64,000 bases of DNA from Leptospira wolffii serovar Khorat str. Khorat-H2 (GCF_000306115.2 NZ_AKWX02000007.1:868001-932000), one strand, 5' to 3'; positions 45,392 through 55,705 are shown, numbered from the stretch's first letter. Notes: generated from the letters alone by a model not told the origin. Made by a program: numbers and translations.

Positions 45392-45958
45392 ATGCGCGGT
45401 AGGAAGTCTAGACTTCGTTCCGGATTCACTCTGATCGAGCTCGGCGTCGTAGTCATGCTCATAGGAGTGATTCTAGGTTTAGTCATTCCTTCCGTGGCTA
45501 ATCTATTCACTCCCGGAGCACAGGAAGAGGCTTTCGTTCTCCACGACGTGGTTACTTTCTGCTACAAAAGAGCAAGACTCTACCAAAAGACCGTGTATCT
45601 GCAACTTGACGTGGATACGGAGACCTATTCCGTGATCGATATAGAAAGGGACGATTCGGGGATGAAGGAAAAACCGGTCTTCAAAGAAAGAGAACTCCCT
45701 AGTTCCTCCTCGATCGTGGATATAATGGACGGTCGAGGTTATCGTTATATCAAAGGCAAGGTTCGCATTCCTTTCTCACCCCTCTCGGTCGCAGAAGACT
45801 TTTATATCCATTTAGGGCCTGATCCGGAGATCAAAAGAACTCTGGTGATCCGCCGCTACGGGGGAAAATCGGAAATCATGGACGGCGAAGCGGTCGTTCC
45901 AAAAGAGAATCTGGACTGGTACAAGCAAAATGAGACGTACGGATCGAGCCAACTCTAA
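45392..45958 (+). CDS. gspH: minor pseudopilin, GspH-like
   Basis: A 188-residue protein with the prepilin signal RLRSG|FTLIELGVVVMLIGVILGLVI. The mature part is beta-rich (YQKTVYLQLDVDTETYSVIDI, GKVRIPFSPLSVAEDFYIHLG), as in GspH, which caps the pseudopilus with I, J and K. Identity relies on signal peptide, size and place between gspG and gspI more than on sequence similarity. It is preceded by gspG (6 nt) and overlaps gspI by 29 nt. Confidence 0.85.
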   Translation: MRGRKSRLRSGFTLIELGVVVMLIGVILGLVIPSVANLFTPGAQEEAFVLHDVVTFCYKRARLYQKTVYLQLDVDTETYSVIDIERDDSGMKEKPVFKERELPSSSSIVDIMDGRGYRYIKGKVRIPFSPLSVAEDFYIHLGPDPEIKRTLVIRRYGGKSEIMDGEAVVPKENLDWYKQNETYGSSQL

Positions 45959-46463
45959 GCGGTCCGGCTTCACTCTGATAGAAATGACCTTCGCATTTCT
46001 AATCGCGGCAAGCTGGATAGGGTACGTACTCATGATCGTAGCGGAAGGCGTTCGTTTGAAAAGAATTGCGGCACTGCAAACCGAGGCGGCTCATTTGGCC
46101 AAGATTAAGATGGCTCAGGTGGATTCCGCAACCTTACTCCAAACGGATACGAGTTCGGGAGATATTCCAGGATACAAGGACTGGAAATTCACCACGATCA
46201 TCAAAGATGAGAATATAGACTTACTCAAACTCGCCGGAAAAGAAGGTAAGAAACCGGAAGATTTGTTGGGGGGATCCAACTCCGGGCAAAACGATTTCAT
46301 CGCGAAAAGGACGGGAAACAACCAAGGATCCGCTACTGGCGGACTCATCACCGTATATCATATTTATGTAACGATAGAATATCCCACCGGGGGAGTCGAT
46401 ACCCAAGGAAATAAGGTCAAAGAACAGTACACCGTAGAGACCTTCAAGGCGAGAAATAACTGA
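45930..46463 (+). CDS. gspI: minor pseudopilin, GspI-like
   Basis: A 177-residue pseudopilin with signal KRSG|FTLIEMTFAFLIAASWIG. It then has RLKRIAALQTEAAHLAKIKMAQVDSA, the GspI-like region that commonly reads A..LA..KM....; the remainder is strands and a disordered loop (KKPEDLLGGSNSGQND). It starts within gspH (29 nt overlap) and shares its last base with gspJ's ATG. Tip-complex role with H, J, K is known for the family. Confidence 0.86.
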   Translation: MRRTDRANSKRSGFTLIEMTFAFLIAASWIGYVLMIVAEGVRLKRIAALQTEAAHLAKIKMAQVDSATLLQTDTSSGDIPGYKDWKFTTIIKDENIDLLKLAGKEGKKPEDLLGGSNSGQNDFIAKRTGNNQGSATGGLITVYHIYVTIEYPTGGVDTQGNKVKEQYTVETFKARNN

Positions 46464-47146
46464 TGCGTTCTTTTCCTTCCAGTCGACGTAAATTCAGAAG
46501 CAGAAGATCCGGATTCACTCTTTTGGAGTTATCCATCGTCGCGGCTTTACTCGGTTCTCTGCTTGTCATGGTCTTCGGAACTTATACGGCGATCTTAAGA
46601 GTCACAAGAGATAATATTCGCTCGGAGGGAGCGGACCGGGAAAAAGCCATCTCAGCCGTGGAAAACATACGCAGTTCTCTTTCTATGGCATTCTATTTTC
46701 AAACCGAAAAGAGATTGGTATTCGTGAGTAAAAGGGATCGCAAATCCGAAGACGGAAAAAAACATCCTGGAGAAAGCACGAACGATCATTTCATCGTGTT
46801 TGCGGCCATACATCCCAACTCGGAAGAAACCGCATTGCCCGAAGTTAGAGAGGTCGAATACTTCCTACAAAAAATGGAAGGCTCCGACTTATACAAGTTG
46901 GTACGCAGAGAGGATGAGATCGTGGACAAGTTTCCATTCTCCGGGGGCCAAGAATACGTCCTACTGGAGAATGTAAAAAATCTGTCCTTCAAATTCTCCA
47001 GAACCGGATCTAAATGGGAAGAAGAATGGGATTCCAGAGAAACGAAGAATATTCCCCGACTCATTCGTATCGAACTGATCGCCAATTTAGGAAACGAGGA
47101 ACGTAGATTCGAGACACTCGCCTTTCCGGGGATGCTTTTGAAATGA
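46463..47146 (+). CDS. gspJ: minor pseudopilin, GspJ-like
   Basis: A 227-residue pseudopilin with a 20-residue basic leader and the signal RRSG|FTLLELSIVAALLGSLLVMVF. The soluble domain contains AISAVENIRSSLSMAFYFQTEKRLVFVSK, EVREVEYFLQKMEGSDLYKLVRRED and RLIRIELIANLGNEERRFETL, consistent with GspJ. It overlaps gspK by 4 nt. Assigned by order and size. Confidence 0.86.
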   Translation: MRSFPSSRRKFRSRRSGFTLLELSIVAALLGSLLVMVFGTYTAILRVTRDNIRSEGADREKAISAVENIRSSLSMAFYFQTEKRLVFVSKRDRKSEDGKKHPGESTNDHFIVFAAIHPNSEETALPEVREVEYFLQKMEGSDLYKLVRREDEIVDKFPFSGGQEYVLLENVKNLSFKFSRTGSKWEEEWDSRETKNIPRLIRIELIANLGNEERRFETLAFPGMLLK

Positions 47147-48279
47147 GCGGAAGACGGGGATTGAGTATGAAAGGAACCAGGCTTTCTCGGAGAAGGGGAG
47201 CCATAGTGATGTTACTCGTCGCAGGCATCGGTTTTGCGGCGATTGCTACGACTTTAGATTTCGCCGAAAGATCCATCGCCGATTATAAAATCTCTCAAGG
47301 AGAAATGGCGGGATTTCGTGCTCTACTTCTAGCCAAGGCGGGATTCCAGGGAGCCTTGGCGGCTTTGAGAAAAATTCCGGAAGAGCAATTGTACCAGTCC
47401 GGTATCGGACTAAGTCCGCCTCCGGTTCCTCTTGGCGGGGGAATGATCTACTATAAGCTCCAAGGCGAAGACGGCAAAATCAATCTCAACTCTATATACA
47501 ATACGGATACTAAGGATATCAATCTACGAAACCAGGAGATGGCCCAACGTCTCTTGGAAAGATTGGGTATGAAAAGGGAATTACTGAATCCCCTGATCGA
47601 TTGGTTGGACGACGATAACCAGGGAAATTCCGAGGCGGCTTATTACGAAAAATTAATCCCTCCCCGGAAAATCAAAAATTCATATCTTTATTCCCTTTCC
47701 GAACTCACCTCCGTGAAAGGGTTCGAACCTAAAATCGTTTACGGGTCCCAAAAGCCCCCCGATTACGACCAAAAATACTCCAAGGACTTCATGACCGACG
47801 AGGAAAAGAATCTGGTGAGCGATTCGGATTTCGTTCTCGCGAATAATCTGACGGCGTTCGTGCCATTCCAGAGGAATTACGACGATAGAATCAACTTGAA
47901 TGCCGCGCCGTATTTCGTTTTAATGTCCCTATCCGATTTTATGACCCGTCAGGCAGCCTTGCAGATTATGAAGCTTAAGATCAAAAAAGGCGGCTATCTG
48001 AAAGAGGTTAAGGATCTGGACACGGTTCCCGAATTCCAAGTTCCTTCCGTGGGCGGTCTATCCCTTTATAAAGAATTGGCCGGAGAGGGAACCGACGTGT
48101 CGGGAGGAAGGATCAAAACAAAGGGCGAGATATATAGAATTACGGCAGTGGGTGAGGTTTCCATCAACTCCGCCAAAAACAAAAATTCCGACGTGTTACT
48201 GGGAAAGGTAATCGCAAGAAGAATCACCGGGATTTTTGATTTAACAAATAATATCATGCTGTATTATAGAGAAGATTAA
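47143..48279 (+). CDS. gspK: minor pseudopilin, GspK-like
   Basis: The large pseudopilin (378 residues) that caps the tip complex. The cleaved signal is RRRG|AIVMLLVAGIGFAAIATTLDF: it lacks Glu5, a hallmark of GspK. Conserved features are FRALLLAKAGFQGALAALRKI, YYKLQGEDGKINLNSIY, LLNPLIDWLDDDNQGNSEAAYYEKL (GspK signature DWxDxD) and INLNAAPYFVLMSLS. An alternative start (ATG at 47167) would shorten the leader. 4-nt overlap with gspJ and one base shared with gspL. Confidence 0.9.
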   Translation: MSGRRGLSMKGTRLSRRRGAIVMLLVAGIGFAAIATTLDFAERSIADYKISQGEMAGFRALLLAKAGFQGALAALRKIPEEQLYQSGIGLSPPPVPLGGGMIYYKLQGEDGKINLNSIYNTDTKDINLRNQEMAQRLLERLGMKRELLNPLIDWLDDDNQGNSEAAYYEKLIPPRKIKNSYLYSLSELTSVKGFEPKIVYGSQKPPDYDQKYSKDFMTDEEKNLVSDSDFVLANNLTAFVPFQRNYDDRINLNAAPYFVLMSLSDFMTRQAALQIMKLKIKKGGYLKEVKDLDTVPEFQVPSVGGLSLYKELAGEGTDVSGGRIKTKGEIYRITAVGEVSINSAKNKNSDVLLGKVIARRITGIFDLTNNIMLYYRED

Positions 48280-49895
48280 TGTTCTTATACGAAAAATTTC
48301 TTGCCTTAGATTACGGAACTAGCTCGGTTAAAGGCGCCCTCTTCCAAAGAGTCGCCGGAAATCTGACCTTATTAAGGGCGGAGACCATGCCAATCTCTCC
48401 CATGGAGGAAAGGGAATACGAAACGAATATACTTCGCTTTCTGAACACCTACTTTCCAGGAGAGAGCGCTATCCTACTCGCCTTATCTTTGGATAGACTT
48501 TTCGTGAGGGAGATCTCCATACCCCTCACGACCGAAAAAGCGGTTCGAGAGGTGATTCCTTTCGAGGTGGAAAGCCGTGTCCCGTTTCCTATGGAAACAG
48601 TGGAAGTACTCGGTTCCGTTTGGAGAATCGATCAGGAGCAATCTGACGTAATCACATATACGGCGCACCATTCCGAATTCGATACCATAGCCGCTCCCTT
48701 TGTGGATTCTACCATCGTGTTCCGGGGAATCTATGTGGATTCCGTCTGCCTGGGTTCCGTCGTTTCCAAACATTCCGGTAAGGAGATCCCGTTCTCCAAT
48801 GTGGCTCAGTTGGATATAGGCGGAAAGCATACTCTACTGAATGTGATCAAGGACGGCAAGATCACACATACCCGTTTCCTTTCCTTGGGTGGAGAAGTCC
48901 TAACCGATGAAATCGCCAAGGCCTTAAAGATAGGAAAAGAAAAAGCGGAAGCTTTAAAGACGAGCATACAATTCGAGCCCTTTCATTCTCCGGAAGACGG
49001 CCTAAATCTTTTCGCAAAAGAATACAGGCTTAAAGTTGCCGATATCAAAAAGGCATTTTCCATCGCCGAAGATTTTTTCAGGTCCTTGGGCGAAGAGGCC
49101 AGAAGAAGTTTCCTCTCCCTAGGGGAAACGGAACGTCCCGAAGTATTATATATCTCCGGAGAAGGAAGTAAGATCCGGGATTTGGAAACCTTCTTAGGGG
49201 AAGATCTGGGACTGCAAGTCAGAAGATACGATTTCCTGGGAACCGATCCGGATAGATATGCTACTTGCTACGGAATGGCTTATCAGCTCATCGCCTCCAA
49301 AAAAGTTAAGGTGGATTTCTTACAGACTCCTTATGTAAAAAGGCTGAATAAGAATATCTTCGACCTATCCGTTTTTATTCCTCATCTGATTCTCGCCTCA
49401 GTATCGATTCTACTTTTCATAGGCGTATTCTTTCTCGGAATCGTATCCGATAAGCGTAAACTTACCGCCGCCAATAAAATACTTTCCGAGAAGATCAAGA
49501 GCGGTATAGGATCCAATGTGCCCGTGGACAGCGACCCCTTGGATTACGCCAAGAAACTGAGAGACGAGGCCAAGAATAGAACGGAATTATACCGAAACTA
49601 CCTTTCTAAGCCTACGGTTCTGGATGTATTGTACGAACTCTCCACAAAATATCCGGATCCCGGAATGCAACCCTTCCTATTCAATAGCATTACTTACGAT
49701 AACGGTCACGTCACCATACAGGGTGCGGTAAACGAAATCTCGGAGATCGGAGTGATCCAAAGATCCTTGGAAAATTCCCAGATGTTCAAGAAGGTGACTT
49801 TGGAAAATAACCGCTCAAATTACGGATTAAAAACTTATAAAGTGACTTTTACCATAAAAATGGAGGTCGCGGCCTCCGCCGGAGAATCCGAATAA
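48279..49895 (+). CDS. gspL: type II secretion protein L (PilM-like cytoplasmic domain)
   Basis: Bitopic inner-membrane protein recruiting the ATPase. The 538 residues: an actin-like/PilM-like cytoplasmic domain (FLALDYGTSSVKGALFQ, KAVREVIPFEVESRVPFPME, LDIGGKHTLLNVI), one TM helix near 365-388 (LILASVSILLFIGVFFLGIV), then a periplasmic ferredoxin-like domain (FLFNSITYDNGHVTIQGAVNEISEIGVIQRSLE). Longer than enterobacterial GspL (about 400) because the actin-like domain is complete. Partner of gspM, which follows 18 nt later. Confidence 0.88.
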   Translation: MFLYEKFLALDYGTSSVKGALFQRVAGNLTLLRAETMPISPMEEREYETNILRFLNTYFPGESAILLALSLDRLFVREISIPLTTEKAVREVIPFEVESRVPFPMETVEVLGSVWRIDQEQSDVITYTAHHSEFDTIAAPFVDSTIVFRGIYVDSVCLGSVVSKHSGKEIPFSNVAQLDIGGKHTLLNVIKDGKITHTRFLSLGGEVLTDEIAKALKIGKEKAEALKTSIQFEPFHSPEDGLNLFAKEYRLKVADIKKAFSIAEDFFRSLGEEARRSFLSLGETERPEVLYISGEGSKIRDLETFLGEDLGLQVRRYDFLGTDPDRYATCYGMAYQLIASKKVKVDFLQTPYVKRLNKNIFDLSVFIPHLILASVSILLFIGVFFLGIVSDKRKLTAANKILSEKIKSGIGSNVPVDSDPLDYAKKLRDEAKNRTELYRNYLSKPTVLDVLYELSTKYPDPGMQPFLFNSITYDNGHVTIQGAVNEISEIGVIQRSLENSQMFKKVTLENNRSNYGLKTYKVTFTIKMEVAASAGESE

Positions 49896-49913
49896 AGCGG
49901 AGAAGAATTTTCT

Positions 49914-50447
49914 ATGTGGCAAAAATTAGAACCTAGAGAAAAACTTCTATTACTCGTAGCCGCGGGACTTTTAGTCTTCGTGCTATTTTTCTTGGCCATC
50001 CAGAAAGTATATAGAATGCGCCAAGACCTGAGCGAAAGGGTCAACGATACTCCTGGGCTAGCCGTCAAGCTGGACAAAATCATCTCAGAGTATCTTTACT
50101 TCCGAGGTCTTAGCGATAAGAGTTCGGGAGGAGAAACGGACCAAAGCCAATTCTCCGCGAAACTGGAACGAATCTTTTCCGATAACGGAGTCAAGGACCG
50201 TATATCCACCATGCGTCCCATCCCGGTAAAAACCGTGGATAAAAAGGGAAAATACCAGGTAATCATATTCGATGTCAATTTCCGGGGAGTCCCTTTGGAA
50301 ACGATTATGGCTGTACTATACGATATAGATAAAGGCAATAAAGTGAACGCCCGGGTGGAATATTTTCAGACGAATAAGCCCTACCAAGACAAGAACACTT
50401 ACGATGTGAATATGAAAATCGCCGCTTATAGCGCTACAGGAAAATAG
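49914..50447 (+). CDS. gspM: type II secretion protein M
   Basis: A 177-residue bitopic protein: short cytoplasmic start, one TM helix near 9-29 (LLLLVAAGLLVFVLFFLAIQ), a coiled segment, and a ferredoxin-like periplasmic domain (YQVIIFDVNFRGVPLETIMAVLYDIDKG). This is the GspM layout, pairing with GspL. Weak sequence conservation is normal for the family, so position and topology are the main evidence. Confidence 0.85.
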   Translation: MWQKLEPREKLLLLVAAGLLVFVLFFLAIQKVYRMRQDLSERVNDTPGLAVKLDKIISEYLYFRGLSDKSSGGETDQSQFSAKLERIFSDNGVKDRISTMRPIPVKTVDKKGKYQVIIFDVNFRGVPLETIMAVLYDIDKGNKVNARVEYFQTNKPYQDKNTYDVNMKIAAYSATGK

Positions 50448-50450
50448 AAT

Positions 50451-51389
50451 ATGCCTCGGGCAAAGAAAATCGAAGAGGAAGACATCATTTCCAACGAGGA
50501 AGAAGAATTCCTCACGATGGAATTGGAGGATATTCCCGAAGATCCTAGCGAAGAGGAGAGCGCCCCCCGTTTCACTCTTAAGCAGAAACTGATCCTAATC
50601 GGAACCGGAGCATTTTCATTCCTATTCTTCCTATTCTTCCTTTTTCCGTACGAGAATATTTTACGCCAAGTATTGAGTTCTTCTTCCGGAGGCCAACCCA
50701 GTGCATTCTTCTTTCGGGAGCTGAACGTATCCATTTTATTCGGAGAAGTTTCCGCAAAATCCCTGGAAATATCCGGGCCTAGCTTGCGTATCAAAGCGAA
50801 TCAGGCAAGCGTCTCCGCAGGACTCATATCCCTTCTCAGAAAGAAAGTTAACGGAGATTTCGAAGTAAACGGTTTAAAGATCGAATACGACGGAGAACCG
50901 ATCGGAAGTATCACGAGCCTCGAAGGCCTCGTAAAAATCGATTCTCTCATAGCTCCGATCAGCAGGTTCAACGGAGCATTTTCCTTAAAAATGCCCGAAG
51001 GAAAAAAAGGAAATTTGTCCAATTTGCCCGAGCTTCCGGTATTGGGAAGATTGGAAAACATTATCATAAATAAGATTTCCTTAAAATCCAAATTGGACCA
51101 GGGAAATCTGGAGTTCGAAGAATTCCTGATCGATACGTCCATAGGTAGACTGGACATCCATGGAAACATGCGTCTCTCGGAAAATTTCGGAAGTTCCCAA
51201 TTGAATATCCGGGTTTGTTTCGAACCCGAAAGGGATTTCGCGACCGAAAGAGAAGATATAGTGGGTATGCTGGCGCTTCTAGAAAAGAACGGAAACGAAA
51301 AATGCGTTCCTATTTCCGGTTTTGTGCAAAAGCCGGAGGTAAAGATCCCGGGTATCAACGGACCTCCCGTAGGCGGTCCGGTTCCTTAG
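50451..51389 (+). CDS. gspN: type II secretion protein N-like membrane protein
   Basis: A 312-residue bitopic protein: acidic cytoplasmic N-terminus (many Glu, residues 1-42), TM helix near 48-66 (LILIGTGAFSFLFFLFFLF), then a beta-rich periplasmic region with SAKSLEISGPSLRIKANQASVS and GDFEVNGLKIEYDGEPIG, similar to GspN/AsmA-like beta-helical proteins. It follows gspM by 3 nt. GspN is accessory in most systems. Assignment rests on position and general fold. Confidence 0.78.
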   Translation: MPRAKKIEEEDIISNEEEEFLTMELEDIPEDPSEEESAPRFTLKQKLILIGTGAFSFLFFLFFLFPYENILRQVLSSSSGGQPSAFFFRELNVSILFGEVSAKSLEISGPSLRIKANQASVSAGLISLLRKKVNGDFEVNGLKIEYDGEPIGSITSLEGLVKIDSLIAPISRFNGAFSLKMPEGKKGNLSNLPELPVLGRLENIIINKISLKSKLDQGNLEFEEFLIDTSIGRLDIHGNMRLSENFGSSQLNIRVCFEPERDFATEREDIVGMLALLEKNGNEKCVPISGFVQKPEVKIPGINGPPVGGPVP

Positions 51390-51429
51390 GACTTACATTC
51401 CACTTTCATAAACCAAAAATTCGTTTTAT

Positions 51430-51942
51430 ATGAAAAAGAAGAGTAAGCCGGCTCCGGTTGTCGACGTAAAAGCTTCGACTTTTCCGAAAGCCTTACTGAT
51501 CGCCATCGTCGGTTTCATAGTCCATTCTCCCTTCATATTCATTCTCGTCTTCTTTCCGTTCTCACATTACTTCTCGGGAATACTTTATGGATTTCCGAAT
51601 CGGATTTATTATAGCATTCTTTTTTTTGCTTCTTTCTGCTTTCTTTTTACGTTCGTATATTGTTTTCTTTGGGGACTTTATGCGGAGAGACTGCTTCAAT
51701 TATGGGAGGACGGAAAGATTGCCGCAGCCTATATCGGATTTCTGTTGAATTCGATTATCATGCTTTTTTCCGTAATATTCTCCCTGATTTTAAAGACTTA
51801 CTATAGTTTCTATTTTAACGATGAGGGAGGTATCGGGGGATTATTTGTACATTTCTACCTTTATGGCACCGGACTCTTTCTCTCCTATATGACATCTTCC
51901 GCTATTTTATTAGTCGTCACCCGAAAGCTTCTTAGAATTTAA
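51430..51942 (+). CDS. four-helix integral membrane protein, function unknown
   Basis: A 170-residue hydrophobic protein after gspN (40-nt gap). Helices lie near 19-42 (FPKALLIAIVGFIVHSPFIF), 50-80, 95-121 (AAYIGFLLNSIIMLFSVIFS) and 140-166. The N-terminus is basic (MKKKSKPAPVVDVK). It could be an unrecognised accessory of the secretion system or an unrelated passenger at the end of the operon. A bidirectional terminator follows. No family recognised; no catalytic motif visible. Confidence 0.7.
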   Translation: MKKKSKPAPVVDVKASTFPKALLIAIVGFIVHSPFIFILVFFPFSHYFSGILYGFPNRIYYSILFFASFCFLFTFVYCFLWGLYAERLLQLWEDGKIAAAYIGFLLNSIIMLFSVIFSLILKTYYSFYFNDEGGIGGLFVHFYLYGTGLFLSYMTSSAILLVVTRKLLRI

Positions 51943-51981
51943 TTTAAAAACTAGCCCATTAAAACCGGATTTTAAGAAATA

Positions 51982-52017
51982 AAAAAGCCCCGGCGGAAAA
52001 TCCGACCGAGGCTTTTT
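51982..52017. terminator. bidirectional terminator between the secretion operon and nrdJ
   Basis: AAAAAGCC (51982-51989) pairs with GGCTTTTT (52010-52017), with inner CGGCGGA / TCCGACCG pairings containing one mismatch and one bulge. The A- and T-tracts at the stem base provide a U-run for either direction, suiting the convergent secretion operon (+) and nrdJ (-). Confidence 0.85.
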
Positions 52018-52048
52018 CTTTAGAAAGTATCAACTTTCTAAATTTTTA

Positions 52049-55000
52049 TCAGGAACAACCGGTAGTCGCACCGCAAGACATACACTTCAAGCAAGATCCG
52101 TTACGAACCATTTCGAAGGAACCGCATTCGGTGCAGGAATCTCCGGTATAACCTTTGATCCTGGCCATTTTAATCTCTTCCATGAGAGCCACTCCGGAAG
52201 CCGGTTTTTCCTTAATCATTTGTGAATAGGAAATAGTTTCCGGTTCGGAACGAGGAGTTTCCACGACCGAAGAAGGAGAAGGGGAAGAAACCGCCGCAGA
52301 GGAAGGTTTGTTCTGGATGGATTCGGAGGATTTTCTGGATCCGATCTCGTCTCCTCTTAAATCTTCCGGAGCCACCTGGCCCAGATCGTAACGTCCCAAG
52401 TAAGTGATTGCCAATTCTCGGAAGATGAAATCGATTACGGAAGTACTCATCTTGATATGTTTGTTTCCGGTCACGATTCCGTTCGGCTCGAACTTGAAGA
52501 AAGTGAAAGCGTCTACGAATTCTTCCAGAGGAACTCCGTGCTGCAATCCGAGAGATACGGAGATCGCAAAAGCGTTCATCAAACTTCTGAATGCGGCTCC
52601 TTCTTTATGCATATCCACGAAGATTTCTCCGATTTGGCCGTCTTCGTATTCTCCTGTGCGAAGATATACCTTATGACCGCCGACCACCGCTTTTTGGGTA
52701 TAACCCGCGCGTCGGTTCGGAAGTTTGCGTCTATGAGAGATGTATTTGTAAACGATCTTCTCGGCGAACTGAGCCGGATCTTTAGAGACGGCCGCTTCCG
52801 TGATTTCTTCCTGCTCTTCCAGTTCGATTCCATTCAAGAGTTCCAGAACGGAATTTAAAGGTTGAGAGAGTTTGGATCCGTCGCGATAAAGAGCGTTCGC
52901 TTTTACCATCATCTTCCAAGAGATATAGTAAGCGTTTTTGATATCTTCTACGGTAGCGTCTTCCGGAAGGTTGATCGTTTTGGAAATCGCACCGCTGATG
53001 AAAGGCTGAGCCGCCGCCATCGTACGGATATGGGATTCGTAGGAAAGATAACGTTTACCGTATTTTCCGCACTTGTTCGCGCAATCGAATACCGGATAAT
53101 CCTTCTCTTTCAGATAAGGAGCGTTCTCGATAGTCATCGTTCCGCAAACATAGTCGTTGGCCTTATTGATATCCTCTTTGGAGAATCCCAGGTATTCCAA
53201 AAGATTGAATGTGAAAGAATCGTAGGTTTCCTTAGCGATTCCCAGAGTCTTTTGTAAGAAGTCCTCGCCCAAATTGAATTTGTTGAAGGCGAAATTGATA
53301 TCGAAGGCGAGGGGCAGGGAAGCTTCTACCTTCTGCAGGATCTCGTTCGTAAATCCCTTCTCCTTCAAGGTTTGAGTATTGACCACAGGAGCCCCGTTCA
53401 GAGTGGCATGTCCCTTACAATAATTGATGATGGATTCGATCTCGGAAGGAGAATATCCCAATTTGCGAAGAGCCAAAGGAACGGATTGGTTGATGATCTT
53501 GAAATAACCGCCTCCGGCTAATTTCTTGAATTTCACCAGGGCGAAGTCGGGTTCGATACCTGTAGTATCGCAATCCATGACGAGACCGATAGTTCCAGTA
53601 GGTGCGATCACGGTTACTTGAGCGTTTCTGTATCCGTGTTTTTCTCCCAGTTGTTGGGCCTTGTCGGAATCTTCCTGAGCGGCTTTTAACATATAAGAAG
53701 GGCAGAATGCAGGGTCGATTCCTACGGGCTTAATGGTTAAGCCTTCGTAATCTTCGGAAGGAGCGTTGTATGCGGCTCTTCTATGGTTACGAATCACTCG
53801 AAGCATATGCTTCTTATTCTTCTCGTATCCGGCAAAAGGTCCGAGCTCACTCGCCATTTCCGCGGAAGTAGCATAAGCAGTCATGTGCATGATGGAAGTG
53901 ATCGCACCGGTAATAGCCATCGCTTCCTTGGAATCGTAAGGAATTCCCATGATCATGAGAGCGGATCCCAGGTTCGCGTATCCGAGTCCCAGAGTACGGA
54001 ATTTATAGGAAAGCTCCGCGATTTCCCGGGAAGGGAATTGTGCCATGGTTACGGAAATCTCCAGAATGATGGTCCAGAGTCTGCAAAGATAACGGAAACC
54101 TTCCACGTCGAAGACCAGAGTTTCCGGATTGATGAATTTTTGCAGGTTTGCAGAAGCCAAATTACATGCTGTATTATCCAAGAACATGTATTCGGAGCAA
54201 GGGTTGGAGGCGTTGATCGCTCCATCTTCCGGACAAGTATGCCATTCGTTGATGGTAGTATGATACTGGGTTCCCGGATCCGCAGAAGCCCAAGCGGCGT
54301 AAGAAATCCTGTCCCAGAGTTCTCTCGCTCGGATCGTTTTAGAAGGCTTAGGAGATCTCTTCTCCTTATGCGCTTTCTCTTTTTCCGTTCTGTTGAACAG
54401 ATGCCAAGCCTGGTCTTGCTCCACAGCGGTCATGAATTCGTTAGGCAAACGAACGGAGTTATTGCTGTTCTGACCGGAAACGGTATTGTAAGCCTCGGAT
54501 TGCCAGTCGGTGGTCAATTCTTCGAAAAGAATTTCCTTATAACCTTGCTTCGCGAGATCGATGACCCGTTTGATATAATTATCCGGAATCAGAACCTTCT
54601 TAGCTTCTACGATGGCTTTCTTGAGAGCGGAGTTCTTTTTAGGTTCGAAACGATCCGCGCCTTCCATTTCATAGCAGGCTTTGATAATCGCATTCAAATG
54701 TCTGTTATTGAGCATGGACCCGGTGACAAGAGAAGCGACTTTCTTCTCTTCTTCCACTTTCCAATCCACGAAACGATCGATATCCGGGTGATCCACATCC
54801 AAGCAGACCATTTTAGCGGCCCTACGAGTGGTTCCTCCGGACTTGATCGCACCTGCGGCACGGTCTCCGATTTTCAAGAAACTCATTAAACCGGAGCTTT
54901 TTCCTCCGCCAGAAAGAGGTTCGTTTTCCGCTCTCAAATTAGAGAAATTGGTTCCGGTTCCTGAACCGTATTTAAACAGACGAGCCTCACGAACCCAAAG

Positions 55001-55648
55001 GTCCATGATTCCACCTTCGTTCACCAAATCGTCGTCTACGCTTTGGATGAAACAAGCATGGGGTTGGGGATGTTCATACGCTGAAGAAGATTTCACGAGC
55101 TTTGCAGTCGTAGGGTCTACATAATAATGGCCTTGGGATTTACCGTCGATTCCGTAAGCCCAATTTAAACCTGTATTGAACCATTGAGGAGAATTCGGAG
55201 CCGCCATTTGAGACGCGAGCATGTAGGCGACTTCTTCGTAGAAAATCTTAGCGCTTTCTTCGTCGGAGAAATATCCGTATTTGTATCCCCAATAAGTCCA
55301 GCAACCGGCTAGACGATGGAAAACCTCTTGTGCGGAAGTTTCTCCGCCGAAACGATCTTCCGATTTTAAGGATTCCAGCTTCTCTTTATCCGGTTCGGAG
55401 CGTTGTAACCACTCGGGAATTCCTTTCTCTTCTACCTTTTTCAGGTATTTAGGAACTCCTTTTCGGCGAAAATACTTCTGGGCCAGAATATCAACCGCTA
55501 CCTGGGACCATTGCTCCGGCACTAGGATATCGTTGGCCTCAAAAACAACGGATCCGTCCGGATTCGATATCTTAGAATTACGTTTTACCCAACGCAGTTC
55601 GTTGGAAAAACCCTTATCAGGTGAAGTGAAATGTTTATTTAGCTTCAT
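52049..55648 (-). CDS. nrdJ: adenosylcobalamin-dependent (class II) ribonucleotide reductase
   Basis: Reduces ribonucleotides to deoxyribonucleotides using a B12 radical, without oxygen or an iron subunit. The 1199 residues include [45 protein letters not shown] (catalytic Cys and Glu), [49 protein letters not shown] and a C-terminal zinc/redox tail [22 protein letters not shown]. The ATG at 55648 follows GAGGAG by 7 nt on the minus strand. Long proteins of this type are usual in Leptospira. The cofactor could come from the adenosyltransferase at 8473. Monocistronic. Confidence 0.96.
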   Translation of the reverse strand: MKLNKHFTSPDKGFSNELRWVKRNSKISNPDGSVVFEANDILVPEQWSQVAVDILAQKYFRRKGVPKYLKKVEEKGIPEWLQRSEPDKEKLESLKSEDRFGGETSAQEVFHRLAGCWTYWGYKYGYFSDEESAKIFYEEVAYMLASQMAAPNSPQWFNTGLNWAYGIDGKSQGHYYVDPTTAKLVKSSSAYEHPQPHACFIQSVDDDLVNEGGIMDLWVREARLFKYGSGTGTNFSNLRAENEPLSGGGKSSGLMSFLKIGDRAAGAIKSGGTTRRAAKMVCLDVDHPDIDRFVDWKVEEEKKVASLVTGSMLNNRHLNAIIKACYEMEGADRFEPKKNSALKKAIVEAKKVLIPDNYIKRVIDLAKQGYKEILFEELTTDWQSEAYNTVSGQNSNNSVRLPNEFMTAVEQDQAWHLFNRTEKEKAHKEKRSPKPSKTIRARELWDRISYAAWASADPGTQYHTTINEWHTCPEDGAINASNPCSEYMFLDNTACNLASANLQKFINPETLVFDVEGFRYLCRLWTIILEISVTMAQFPSREIAELSYKFRTLGLGYANLGSALMIMGIPYDSKEAMAITGAITSIMHMTAYATSAEMASELGPFAGYEKNKKHMLRVIRNHRRAAYNAPSEDYEGLTIKPVGIDPAFCPSYMLKAAQEDSDKAQQLGEKHGYRNAQVTVIAPTGTIGLVMDCDTTGIEPDFALVKFKKLAGGGYFKIINQSVPLALRKLGYSPSEIESIINYCKGHATLNGAPVVNTQTLKEKGFTNEILQKVEASLPLAFDINFAFNKFNLGEDFLQKTLGIAKETYDSFTFNLLEYLGFSKEDINKANDYVCGTMTIENAPYLKEKDYPVFDCANKCGKYGKRYLSYESHIRTMAAAQPFISGAISKTINLPEDATVEDIKNAYYISWKMMVKANALYRDGSKLSQPLNSVLELLNGIELEEQEEITEAAVSKDPAQFAEKIVYKYISHRRKLPNRRAGYTQKAVVGGHKVYLRTGEYEDGQIGEIFVDMHKEGAAFRSLMNAFAISVSLGLQHGVPLEEFVDAFTFFKFEPNGIVTGNKHIKMSTSVIDFIFRELAITYLGRYDLGQVAPEDLRGDEIGSRKSSESIQNKPSSAAVSSPSPSSVVETPRSEPETISYSQMIKEKPASGVALMEEIKMARIKGYTGDSCTECGSFEMVRNGSCLKCMSCGATTGCS

Positions 55649-55676
55649 AGCATGCTCCTCAATGAAACTCCGGCAA

Positions 55677-55705
55677 AATATAGTGCGTTTTTTGGATTAT
55701 GTCAC
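55677..55705 (-). promoter_or_regulatory. nrdJ: sigma-70-type promoter of nrdJ with NrdR-box-like overlap
   Basis: On the minus strand GTGACA (55705-55700, 5 of 6) and TATATT (55682-55677, 5 of 6) are spaced 17 nt. The leader would be about 20-25 nt. The -10 lies in GCACTATATTTTG, which matches 11 of 16 positions of the NrdR box consensus ACACTATATATTGTGT, so repression by NrdR is possible but not strongly supported; only one box is apparent. Confidence 0.5.

Noticed and set aside
39286..51389. Type IV pilus rather than type II secretion
   Set aside because: PDZ-like GspC, GspK with DWxDxD and no Glu5, and GspL/M/N in order are specific to type II secretion; no PilT or PilQ-type AMIN domains are seen.
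53783..54889. Long forward open frame of 368 codons inside nrdJ
   Set aside because: It lies wholly antisense to the highly conserved nrdJ coding sequence and its translation has low-complexity shadow character.
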